From Streptomyces brasiliensis (GTDB taxonomy: Bacteria; Actinomycetota; Actinomycetes; Streptomycetales; Streptomycetaceae): DNA of 64,000 bases. Positions 34,445 to 41,555 of this stretch are shown here, in pieces; within the stretch, counting starts at the first letter, position 1; each line of letters begins with the position of its first letter. Position numbers and translations under genes: made by a program. A model generated the notes under the pieces. The model worked only from the letters and a program-made list of their open reading frames with translations, was not told the origin of the DNA and searched no databases. The stretch is taken from contig NZ_BMQA01000010.1 of assembly GCF_014647875.1 (NCBI RefSeq), forward strand, positions 186,001-250,000, written 5' to 3'.

Positions 34445-35843
34445 CCTCGGCGGCGTCCTGCGCGAGCGTGGAGTGCCGGCGGCCGTAGCCCACGTACACC
34501 AGGGATCCGGCCACCAGGAACACCGCGAACTGGATCCAGGTGTTCCAGCCCGTCTCGTACATCAGGTAGAGGCAGAAGGCGACCCCGAGCAGCGGTCCGA
34601 CCGGGTAGAGCGGCACCCGGAAGCTGCGGGCGAGGCCGGGCTCGCGGCGGCGCAGGGCGATCACCGCGATGTTGACGACGGCCATGACGGCGAGCGTGCC
34701 GATGGTGCTCAGGTTCACCACGGAGTCCAGCGAGGCGAAGGCCGCCGGGAGCGCGAAGACGACCGCGACGATCAGGGTGCCGGAGACCGGGGTGGCCGTG
34801 CGCGGCGAGACCTTCTCGAAGACGCGCGGCACCAGGCCGTCGCGGGACATCGACATCAGGATGCGGGTCTGGCCGTACATGACGGCGAGCACGACGGAGG
34901 CGATGGCGACGACCGCGCCGAAGGCGATGACCCCGCCGCCGATGGTCGAGCCGGTCACCTCGTTGACGACGTACGACAGCGCGGCGGGCCGGCCGCCGAC
35001 CTGGTCGCCGCCGATGGCGCCGATCGCGGCGACAGCGACCGCGCAGTACAGCAGCGTGACCAGGCCCATGCAGACGAGGATCGCGATGGGGATGTCACGC
35101 CGCGGGTTCTTGGCCTCCTCGCCGGCGGTGGTGATCGCGTCGAAGCCGATGTACGAGAAGAACGCGGCCGTGGTGCCCGCGCCGATGCCGCCGAGGCCGG
35201 CCGGGGAGAACGGGGTGAGGTTGCCGTGCTTGAAGGCGCTGTAGCCGATGGCGCAGAAGGCGATCAGGATGGCGAGCTTGACGGCGGCCATGACGGTGGT
35301 GGCCCGGGCGCTCTCGCGCACGCCGCGCACCAGCAGCACGGAGGCCATGGCGATGACGATCACGGCCGGGAGGTTCACGAACCCGCCGTCGCCGGGGCCC
35401 GCGGACAGGGCGGTCGGCAGCTGGGTGCCGGTGAGGCTGTGCAGCAGTTCGTTGACGTACTGGCTCCAGCCGACGGCGACCGCCGAGATCGAGATGCCGT
35501 ACTCGAGAAGCAGGCACCAGCCGACCAGGAAGGCGGTGGACTCGCCGAGGCCCGCGTACGCGAAGGAGTACGACGATCCGGAGACCGGGATCGCGCCGCC
35601 CAGCTCCGCGAAGGAGAGGGCGGTGAAGACGCAGGTGATCGCGGCGAGGACGAAGGAGACGACGACGGCCGGGCCCGCCTGGGCGACGGAGTCGGAGAGG
35701 CCGACGAAGATGCCGGTGCCGACGATCGCGCCGACGCCGAAGCAGATCAGCTGGAAGAGGCCCATCGTGCGCTTGAGCCCGTGGCCTTCGCGGTCGGCGC
35801 CGGACTCGGCCACCAGAAGGTGGGAGGACTTGATGCGGGGCAT
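34404..35843 (-). CDS. APC-superfamily amino acid permease
   Basis: A 479-residue integral membrane protein with about 12 transmembrane helices. The first holds the APC substrate motif 'GVGAIVGTGIFVG'. Other family marks are 'FAELGGAIPVSGSSYSFAYA' and 'FFSYIGFDAITTAGEEAKNP' split across helices. It resembles cationic amino acid transporters. With ornithine carbamoyltransferase and arginine deiminase genes upstream on the same strand, arginine/ornithine transport is a reasonable guess, not proven. The C-terminus overlaps the anti-sigma-like gene. Confidence 0.88.
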   Translation of the reverse strand: MPRIKSSHLLVAESGADREGHGLKRTMGLFQLICFGVGAIVGTGIFVGLSDSVAQAGPAVVVSFVLAAITCVFTALSFAELGGAIPVSGSSYSFAYAGLGESTAFLVGWCLLLEYGISISAVAVGWSQYVNELLHSLTGTQLPTALSAGPGDGGFVNLPAVIVIAMASVLLVRGVRESARATTVMAAVKLAILIAFCAIGYSAFKHGNLTPFSPAGLGGIGAGTTAAFFSYIGFDAITTAGEEAKNPRRDIPIAILVCMGLVTLLYCAVAVAAIGAIGGDQVGGRPAALSYVVNEVTGSTIGGGVIAFGAVVAIASVVLAVMYGQTRILMSMSRDGLVPRVFEKVSPRTATPVSGTLIVAVVFALPAAFASLDSVVNLSTIGTLAVMAVVNIAVIALRRREPGLARSFRVPLYPVGPLLGVAFCLYLMYETGWNTWIQFAVFLVAGSLVYVGYGRRHSTLAQDAAEVTPDATDAVRQAV

Positions 35844-35879
35844 GCGGGTGGTGCTCGTTTCTGGTGGTGCGGGTGCGAC

Positions 35880-35922
35880 GGGGGGTGCCCCCTGCTCGAG
35901 CGAGGCCGAGAGCTTGGGGGAA
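35880..35922. repeat. Short interspersed palindromic repeat
   Basis: GGGGGTGCCCCCTGCTCGAG continuing to GAGAGCTTGGGGGAAG is an imperfect inverted repeat (CCCCC ... GGGGG) of a kind I recall as common between Streptomyces genes. It lies between the permease and ornithine carbamoyltransferase genes and may form a hairpin. No coding. Confidence 0.55.
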
Positions 35923-36031
35923 GTCGCTGCGTGGCCGGGAAGGGGTGGCCCCGGGCCGCGGGTCAGGACAAGGCCTGGTGAGGCCTGTCGGGCAAGGCTG
36001 TGCGAGGTGGTCGAGGGGGTGTGCGGCGAGG

Positions 36032-37039
36032 TCAGGCGAGGGTGGCGACCAGGATCGCCTTGATCGTGTGCATCCGGTTCTCCGCCTCGTCGAAGACGAC
36101 GGAGCGCTCGGACTCGAAGACCTCGTCGGTGACCTCCAGCTCGGTCATCCCGTGCCGTTCGTGGATCTCGCGGCCGACGTCGGTGCCGAGGTCGTGGAAG
36201 GCCGGCAGGCAGTGCAGGAACTTGACATCCTCGTTGCCGGTGGCGCGCAGCACGTCCATGGTCACGGCGTACGGGCCGAGCAGCGCGATGCGCTCGTCCC
36301 AGACCTCCTTGGGCTCGCCCATCGACACCCACACGTCGGTGGCGACGAAGTCCGCGCCGCGCACGCCTTCCTTGACGTCGTCGGTGAGGCTGATCCGGGC
36401 GCCGGAGGCGGCGGCGAGCTGCTGGGCCACCTCGACGATCGTGCTGTCGGGCCACAGGACGCGGGGCGCGACGATACGGACGTCCATGCCGAGGAGGGCG
36501 CCGGTGACCAGGTAGGAGTTGCCCATGTTGTAGCGGGCGTCGCCCAGGTAGGCGAAGGCGATCTCGCGCAGCGGCTTGTCGCTGTGCTCGGTCATGGTGA
36601 GCACGTCGGCGAGCATCTGGGTGGGGTGCCACTCGTCGGTGAGTCCGTTGTAGACGGGGACTCCGGCGTAGGCGGCGAGTTCCTCGACGACGCCCTGGCC
36701 GTGGCCGCGGTACTCGATGGCGTCGAACATCCGGCCGAGCACCCGGGCGGTGTCCTTGACGGACTCCTTGTGCCCGATCTGTGAGCCGGCCGGGTCCAGG
36801 TAGGTGGTGTGGGCACCCTGGTCGGCGGCTGCGACCTCGAACGCGCAGCGGGTACGCGTCGAGGTCTTCTCGAAGACGAGCGCGACGTTCTTGCCCCGGA
36901 GGTACTGGGTCTCGGTCCCCGCCTTCTTGGCCGCCTTCAGCTCGGCGGCCAGCTCGACCAGACCGCGGAACTCCTCGTCGGTGAAGTCCAGCTCCTTGAG
37001 GAAGTGGCGGCCGGCGAGGGCGGTGGGGACTGTCGCCAT
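36032..37039 (-). CDS. arcB: Ornithine carbamoyltransferase
   Basis: A 335-residue ornithine carbamoyltransferase. The carbamoyl-phosphate motif '[16 protein letters not shown]', ornithine loop 'DVWVSMGEP' and '[10 protein letters not shown]' are complete, so it should be active. Placed 89 nt downstream of arginine deiminase and before an amino acid permease, it fits the catabolic arginine deiminase pathway (citrulline to ornithine plus carbamoyl phosphate). An anabolic ArgF role is also possible, as sequence alone does not separate them. No carbamate kinase gene is in the window. Confidence 0.93.
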   Translation of the reverse strand: MATVPTALAGRHFLKELDFTDEEFRGLVELAAELKAAKKAGTETQYLRGKNVALVFEKTSTRTRCAFEVAAADQGAHTTYLDPAGSQIGHKESVKDTARVLGRMFDAIEYRGHGQGVVEELAAYAGVPVYNGLTDEWHPTQMLADVLTMTEHSDKPLREIAFAYLGDARYNMGNSYLVTGALLGMDVRIVAPRVLWPDSTIVEVAQQLAAASGARISLTDDVKEGVRGADFVATDVWVSMGEPKEVWDERIALLGPYAVTMDVLRATGNEDVKFLHCLPAFHDLGTDVGREIHERHGMTELEVTDEVFESERSVVFDEAENRMHTIKAILVATLA

Positions 37040-37069
37040 GGGGCGCTCCAGGGATGCGGGGACGGGGAC

Positions 37070-37110
37070 TTTTGGAATTCTATACGACTCTCAACATTTA
37101 TATACACAGC
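37070..37110. promoter_or_regulatory. AT-rich control region before ornithine carbamoyltransferase
   Basis: The gap 37040-37128 contains a patch of about 40 nt with stretches such as TTTTGGAATTCTATACG and CATTTATATACAC, sharply AT-rich against the surroundings. It may hold a promoter and an ArgR-type box, whose known sites are AT-rich, but I cannot match a defined consensus. Confidence 0.4.
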
Positions 37111-37128
37111 CTTTGCCGACGGCGCCGG

Positions 37129-38352
37129 CTACGCGGCGTCCCGCTCCACGGGACAGCTCATGCAGCGCGGTCCGCCCCGGCCCCGGCCAAGCTCGCTGCC
37201 CGGGATCTCTATCACCTCGATGCCCTGCTTGCGCAGATGCGTGTTGGTGGTGGCGTTGCGTTCGTAGGCGACGACGACGCCGGGCTCGACGGCGAGGACG
37301 TTGCAGCCGTCGTCCCACTGCTCGCGCTCGGCCGCGTGCACGTCCTGGGTGGCGGTGAGCACCCGGATCTCGCTGAGGCCCAGGGCGGCGGCGATCGCGC
37401 GATGCATGTGCTCCGGCGGATGGTCGGTGACCTTCAGCTCCTTGTCGCCCGCGCCCGGCTCGATGGTGTACGAGCGCAGCATGCCCAGGCCCGCGTACTG
37501 GGTGAAGATGTCGCCGTCGACCATCGTCATCACCGTGTCGAGGTGCATGAACGCGCGCCGCTTCGGCATGTCGAGCGCCACGATCGTCCGCGCGGAGCCC
37601 GCCGCGAACAGCTTGTGCGCGAGCATCTCCACGGCCTGCGGGGTGGTGCGCTCACTCATCCCGATCAGGACGGCGCCGTTGCCGATCACCAGGACGTCAC
37701 CGCCCTCGATGGTGGACGGGTAGTCGGCCTGTCCCGACGACCAGACGTGGAACGTCTCGTCGCGGAAGAGCGGATGGTGCCGGTAGATCGCCTCGAAGTG
37801 CACGGTCTCGCGCTGCCGGGCGGGCCAGCGCATGGCATTGATGGAGACGCCGTCGTAGATCCAGGCGGAGGTGTCGCGGGTGAAGAGGTGGTTGGGCAGC
37901 GGACCGAGGAGGAAGTCGTCGAGGTCCATCGCATGGAAGCGGACGGAGGTCGGCTCCGCGTGCGCGTCCAGGAACTCCCGTTTGGTCATGCCACCGACGA
38001 GCGCCTCGGCGAGTTCGCGCGCGGACAGCTGCTCGAAGGTGTCCCGGAGGTGGTCCGTGGCGAGCGGGCCGTACTCCTTCTCATCGAAGACGCGGTCCAG
38101 GACGAGAGTCCTGGCCTGTGGGATCTCCAGGGTCTCGGTGAGCAGATCACCGAAGAGGTGGACGGCCACTCCGCGGTCACGCAGCACGTCGGCGAACCCG
38201 TCGTGCTCGGCGCGCGCCCGGCGCACCCAGAGCACATCGTCGAAGAGGAGCGCGTCCTTGTTGCTGGGGGTGAGCCTCTTGAGCTCGAGATCCGGCCGGT
38301 GCAGGATGACGCGGCGCAGCCGCCCGGCCTCGGAGTCGACGTGGAATCCCAT
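37129..38352 (-). CDS. arcA: Arginine deiminase
   Basis: A 407-residue arginine deiminase (arginine to citrulline plus ammonia). Catalytic features: '[10 protein letters not shown]', '[12 protein letters not shown]', '[14 protein letters not shown]' and the nucleophile Cys near the C-terminus in '[11 protein letters not shown]'. The ATG at 38352 was chosen because the protein then begins '[20 protein letters not shown]', the normal family start; the open frame goes further upstream without similarity. First gene of the arginine catabolic set. A transposase remnant lies less than 200 nt upstream. Confidence 0.95.
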   Translation of the reverse strand: MGFHVDSEAGRLRRVILHRPDLELKRLTPSNKDALLFDDVLWVRRARAEHDGFADVLRDRGVAVHLFGDLLTETLEIPQARTLVLDRVFDEKEYGPLATDHLRDTFEQLSARELAEALVGGMTKREFLDAHAEPTSVRFHAMDLDDFLLGPLPNHLFTRDTSAWIYDGVSINAMRWPARQRETVHFEAIYRHHPLFRDETFHVWSSGQADYPSTIEGGDVLVIGNGAVLIGMSERTTPQAVEMLAHKLFAAGSARTIVALDMPKRRAFMHLDTVMTMVDGDIFTQYAGLGMLRSYTIEPGAGDKELKVTDHPPEHMHRAIAAALGLSEIRVLTATQDVHAAEREQWDDGCNVLAVEPGVVVAYERNATTNTHLRKQGIEVIEIPGSELGRGRGGPRCMSCPVERDAA

Positions 38353-38523
38353 GCCTCCATCCTGACCATCACGGACCGTCTTCACCCTCGGCTCGACCGT
38401 TTCCGCATCTTCCTGTTCTCGTCCCATTGACGACAAGAGCTCCCGCGGCACGACGGGAGTCGTCCCCCGTGTCCCTCCCGAGCTCCGATCGGCGGCGACA
38501 GAGGTCGCCATCGCTGGGGAATC

Positions 38524-38985
38524 GCGACGGGTCCGTCGTCGGTCGACCGACGGAAGACGGGCAGCAAACACCACCCGATCCGTGACGGCAAGGGCACCCC
38601 GCTCCATGTCATCACGACCGCCGCGAACGTCCACGACGTCACCCAGACCCTCGCCCTGGTCTACGGCATTCCGCCGGTAGCCGGACGCCCGGGCCATCCG
38701 CGTAAGCGCCCTGAGGCCGTCCTGGGTGACAAGGCCTGCGACTCGAAGGCGGTACGACGTGCGCTACGACATCGCCGGATTCTGCCGGTGATCTCCCGCA
38801 AGGGCGCCCCGAACATCAAAGGCCCGGGCAAGCTCCGCTACGTCGTGGAGCAGACCTTCGCCCTGCTCCACCAGTTCAAACGCCTTGCCGTGCGCTGGGA
38901 GAGGCGCGTCGAACTCCACGACGCTTTCATCTCACTGGCCTGCAGCCTCATCTGCTGGAGGAGCCTCAAGAAGGCCGCATCGTGA
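38524..38985 (+). pseudogene. IS5-family transposase, 5'-truncated remnant
   Basis: An open frame of about 150 codons without a start encodes the C-terminal half of a DDE transposase of the IS5 group: '[13 protein letters not shown]', '[13 protein letters not shown]', '[18 protein letters not shown]', 'LPVISRKGAPNIKG', 'YVVEQTFALLHQFKRLAVRWERR', ending 'SLICWRSLKKAAS' (shown in pieces). The catalytic Asp in 'LGDK' and Glu in 'VVEQTF' remain, but the first third is missing. The left end abuts the arginine deiminase upstream region. I found no intact terminal inverted repeats. Confidence 0.88.
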
Positions 38986-39023
38986 TCCATCGGCGGGGTG
39001 CCGGAAAGGCTGGGGGCCAATGG

Positions 39024-39818
39024 CTATGCCGAGGCAAGGAAGTCCCGGACCGCGTCCGCGAAGCCGACCGGGTCGTTGGCGTACAAGAAGTGGTCCGTCC
39101 CCAGTTCGACGAGACGGGTGCCGGGCCGCCGAGCGGCCATCTGTGCTGCCTGCTCCGCCGACAGCACACCGCCTCTGGCGCCGCGTATCAGCAGCGCCGG
39201 GCAGGTGGAGCCGGTCCAGTCGGCCCAGTGGTCGCCGTGGACCTGGTCCTCGGATTCGTAGATGTCCTTGGGGTGGAAGTGCAGGCCCCACGTTCCGTCC
39301 GGCCGCTCGCGAACGGCGGATTCGAGGAAGGGGGCGAACCGGCCCAGCTGCGCCACGAACGCCTCGCGGCTGGGGCAAGTTCCCTCCGGAAGGTTCAGCA
39401 CGAACGCCAGCGGGTTGCTGCCGTCCAGGCCGAGCTCGGCACAGCCCTCGCCGTTGACCAGCGCGGTCACGCGCTCGGGGTGGCGGGCGGCGAACTGGTA
39501 GGCGTTGATCGCGCCGAGCGAGTGGCCGAGAAGAGCCGCCCGCTCCAGTCCCAGGTGGTCCATGAGGGTGTCCAGGTCGGCGAGGTAGCCCTCCCGGCTG
39601 TAGTCGGCCGCCCGGCCGGAGTCGCCGTGGCCGCGCTGGTCGGGCGCTATGACCCGCCAGTCCGGGGCGAGGCGGGCGGCGAGATCGGCGTACGACATGC
39701 CCTCGGACATGTGTCCGTGCAGGGCGAGCAGCGGGCGGCCCGGTCCGCCGAAGTCCACGTAGGACAGGGTGCGGCCGTCGATGGTGAGCGCGGAACGCTT
39801 GGCGTTGTCGATGTTCAT
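39024..39818 (-). CDS. Alpha/beta hydrolase
   Basis: A 264-residue alpha/beta hydrolase. Features: oxyanion 'LALHGHMSEG', 'APDQRGHGDSGRAADYSREGY' typical of epoxide hydrolase/lactonase-like members (given in part), nucleophile Ser in 'LLGHSLGAINA' (about 98) and a C-terminal His in 'LGTDHFLYAND'. The substrate is unknown. It lies just right of the IS5 remnant. The short upstream region carries three tandem 13-nt repeats (39843-39881) that look like operator iterons. Confidence 0.85.
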   Translation of the reverse strand: MNIDNAKRSALTIDGRTLSYVDFGGPGRPLLALHGHMSEGMSYADLAARLAPDWRVIAPDQRGHGDSGRAADYSREGYLADLDTLMDHLGLERAALLGHSLGAINAYQFAARHPERVTALVNGEGCAELGLDGSNPLAFVLNLPEGTCPSREAFVAQLGRFAPFLESAVRERPDGTWGLHFHPKDIYESEDQVHGDHWADWTGSTCPALLIRGARGGVLSAEQAAQMAARRPGTRLVELGTDHFLYANDPVGFADAVRDFLASA

Positions 39819-39842
39819 GGGTTCACCGTAGACGACATCTAT

Positions 39843-39881
39843 ACGCATGTACAAGACGTATGTGTAAGACGGTTGTATGAA
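39843..39881. promoter_or_regulatory. Three tandem 13-nt imperfect repeats
   Basis: ACGCATGTACAAG, ACGTATGTGTAAG and ACGGTTGTATGAA follow one another without gap, 25 nt upstream of the hydrolase start. The first two agree at 10 of 13 positions. AT-rich for this genome. Likely a regulator binding region of the hydrolase promoter; the regulator is unknown and none is adjacent. Confidence 0.45.
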
Positions 39882-40035
39882 TCACGGTGCCATGCGGTCG
39901 ACCAACCCGACTGATCGCCGGCGTGCGCGAACGGCTCCCAGGTTCACGCGACAGGGGAGTGCCGCGACCCGCCTGTCACCGCTCGACTGGCGGAGAAGGG
40001 CGGCAAGCGCCTCCCGATCTGTGCGTGATCGTGTT

Positions 40036-40349
40036 ATGAGCTCTATGTCCGGCTTCTTCATCCTTGACCCGCGGCCCGACGCACGGCCCGCCCCCGGCGA
40101 GTTCGTCCGCGCGGCGATGCGCTGGCACTTCCCCCCGACACCGGATCGGCGTACTGGTTGAAGCGGGCCGCCGACCTGCCCTTCGACCCGCTCGGCGACG
40201 TGCGGGAGGTCGAGGACCACGGGCTGTTCCCGAACCTCGTCGACGAGCTGCGCGGGGTACCCGTCCAGGACCTGATTCCCCGGGGACTCAGCCCTCACCA
40301 CGTCACCGGGATCTACGAGAGCGGCGGTACGGCCGTCATCCGGGACTGA
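40036..40349 (+). pseudogene. Frameshifted N-terminal fragment of an AMP-dependent (PaaK-like) ligase
   Basis: The first frame from ATG 40036 reads 'RPAPGEFVRAAMRWHF'. At the CCCCCC run (about 40132-40137) the frame must change by one base to continue as 'SPDTGSAYWLKRAADLPFDPL', then 'LIPRG' and 'GIYESGGT'. That pattern is the N-terminus of phenylacetate-CoA-ligase-like proteins, where 'YESGGTTG' begins the phosphate loop. Here the frame ends in 'TAVIRD' right after it, so more than two thirds of the gene is gone. A frameshift plus a truncation marks it as decayed. Identification is from memory of the family pattern. Confidence 0.6.
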
Positions 40350-40381
40350 GAAGCCTTCACCCCCGCCGCACACGTCCACTT

Positions 40382-40970
40382 CATACCGCCGGCATTCCGG
40401 TCTCCATGAAGGCGCAAACCGCCGAGTTGAACAGCTCGGAATTCTCTCAGAACATCAAGTGGCTGCCTTTCACGGTCGCCGAGAATATTCGGACCACTGA
40501 TTTCGGTATCCGCTCCGCAACATCTTCCGTAACATCGGAAGGGATCAAACCGGCCGCCCCACCGATGACCAGTGTGGGCACGGTGATCCGAGGCAGCACG
40601 TCCCGCCAGTCGTTACCACAGTAGTCAAGAAGCAGAGTCACGGCGTCTTCGCGCGGCGGCAAAAGATTCTGACGAAGAATCCATTCCACGTCCTCGTCAC
40701 GCAGTTCGGGGCCGTGCAGCATGTCGACCACGGCACGGGAAACTTCCGGGGCCTGTTCGCTCTTGAGCCCGGCGGCAATTTGTAGAGCTTCCTCGAAGGT
40801 GAAAATCGCTCCGCGTTGCTCCGACTGCGCACCCTGTGCCAACTCCTTCAGACCGATCGGGCCTTGATCGACCAGGATCAGCCGCTTGATCCGGTCACTG
40901 CCGTACAGGTCCCAGTAGTTCCAGATCACCGTGCAGCCGAGTGAATGACCCAGCAGCGTGACGTCTCTCG
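40382..40970 (-). pseudogene. C-terminal part of an alpha/beta hydrolase, 5' end lost and nonsense-mutated
   Basis: Starting around 40970 the minus strand reads 'RDVTLLGHSLGCTVIWNYW', the nucleophile elbow of an alpha/beta hydrolase, and continues to 'GSHLMF' followed by TGA (40447-40449). The same frame then continues 'ENSELFNSAVCAFMETG' to a second stop at 40382-40384. The family normally has Trp after this Phe, so TGA looks like a TGG mutation. The N-terminal third is missing and is replaced by the start of an unrelated radical-SAM-type gene. The local base composition is lower in GC than the neighbours, pointing to foreign origin. Confidence 0.75.
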
Positions 40971-41365
40971 TCGGGATCGGCGGCCAGCACCTCGGTGGCG
41001 CACTCGGCGATGAAGTCGGGGGCGTACGGCCGCATGGCGAGGGCGGTGTCGATGTACACGTCCCCGGCGGCGGCGTAGGAGCGAGGCCGTGTCGTGCCCC
41101 AGTCCGCGTCGTCGTACAGGACGCCGGAGAAGACCCAGTCGCCGAGGCCGTGCAAGATGGCGTCGCTGCCGACCGCCACACAGTCGCCGGGTCGCAGCCG
41201 TCCGCCGGAGCGGTCGAGGAGGAACTCCGCCCAGCGCAGGGAGCCGTGGAACTCGGTCACCTCGTCGGCCGGACGGGCCTGCCGCACCAGACGGTGCAGC
41301 AGGCCCAGTTGGAGTGAGGGGAGGTCGATGGGATGCCAGGGCATCGTCACCAGATGGACGCGCAT
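40971..41365 (-). pseudogene. N-terminal fragment of a RiPP-maturation radical-SAM (B12-binding-like) protein
   Basis: ATG 41365 opens a frame reading 'MRVHLVTMPWHPIDLPSLQL', then 'GDWVFSGVLYDDADW' and 'RPYAPDFIAECATEVLAADPD'. This resembles the Rossmann-like N-terminus of radical-SAM proteins associated with bacteriocin/RiPP maturation ('NMPF...PSIQLGLL' type). Near 40971 similarity stops and the DNA becomes the hydrolase fragment in another frame, so the radical-SAM core with its CxxxCxxC is lost. A deletion joining two genes is the simplest explanation. The family call is from pattern memory. Confidence 0.6.
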
Positions 41366-41366
41366 G

Positions 41367-41450
41367 TCAGCGGGTCGGCCGCTTCTCCAGGATCGCCGGC
41401 GGGCGGCTGGTGCTCCCCTCCTCGCGGACCACGACCTTCTTGATCTCCAT
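41367..41450 (-). CDS. 27-residue peptide, possible RiPP precursor
   Basis: A tiny ORF starting at ATG 41450 with a strong GAAGGAG Shine-Dalgarno 8 nt upstream. The product begins 'MEIKKVVVREEGSTS' and ends 'ILEKRPTR', charged and with no Cys. Its stop (41367-41369) is 1 nt before the ATG of the radical-SAM fragment, so the two would be co-translated. Precursor peptides of radical-SAM RiPP systems sit in exactly this place. With the enzyme destroyed, the peptide is probably an orphan remnant. I do not recognise the sequence as a known precursor family. Confidence 0.5.
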   Translation of the reverse strand: MEIKKVVVREEGSTSRPPAILEKRPTR

Positions 41451-41555
41451 GACCACCACTCCTTCTACGGCTCTCGGGTACCGAACACACGTACAGGGCA
41501 CGGCGGTTCACCATATGGACGGTACGTGCGGTCCACAGGAGCGTCGGGTGACCGC

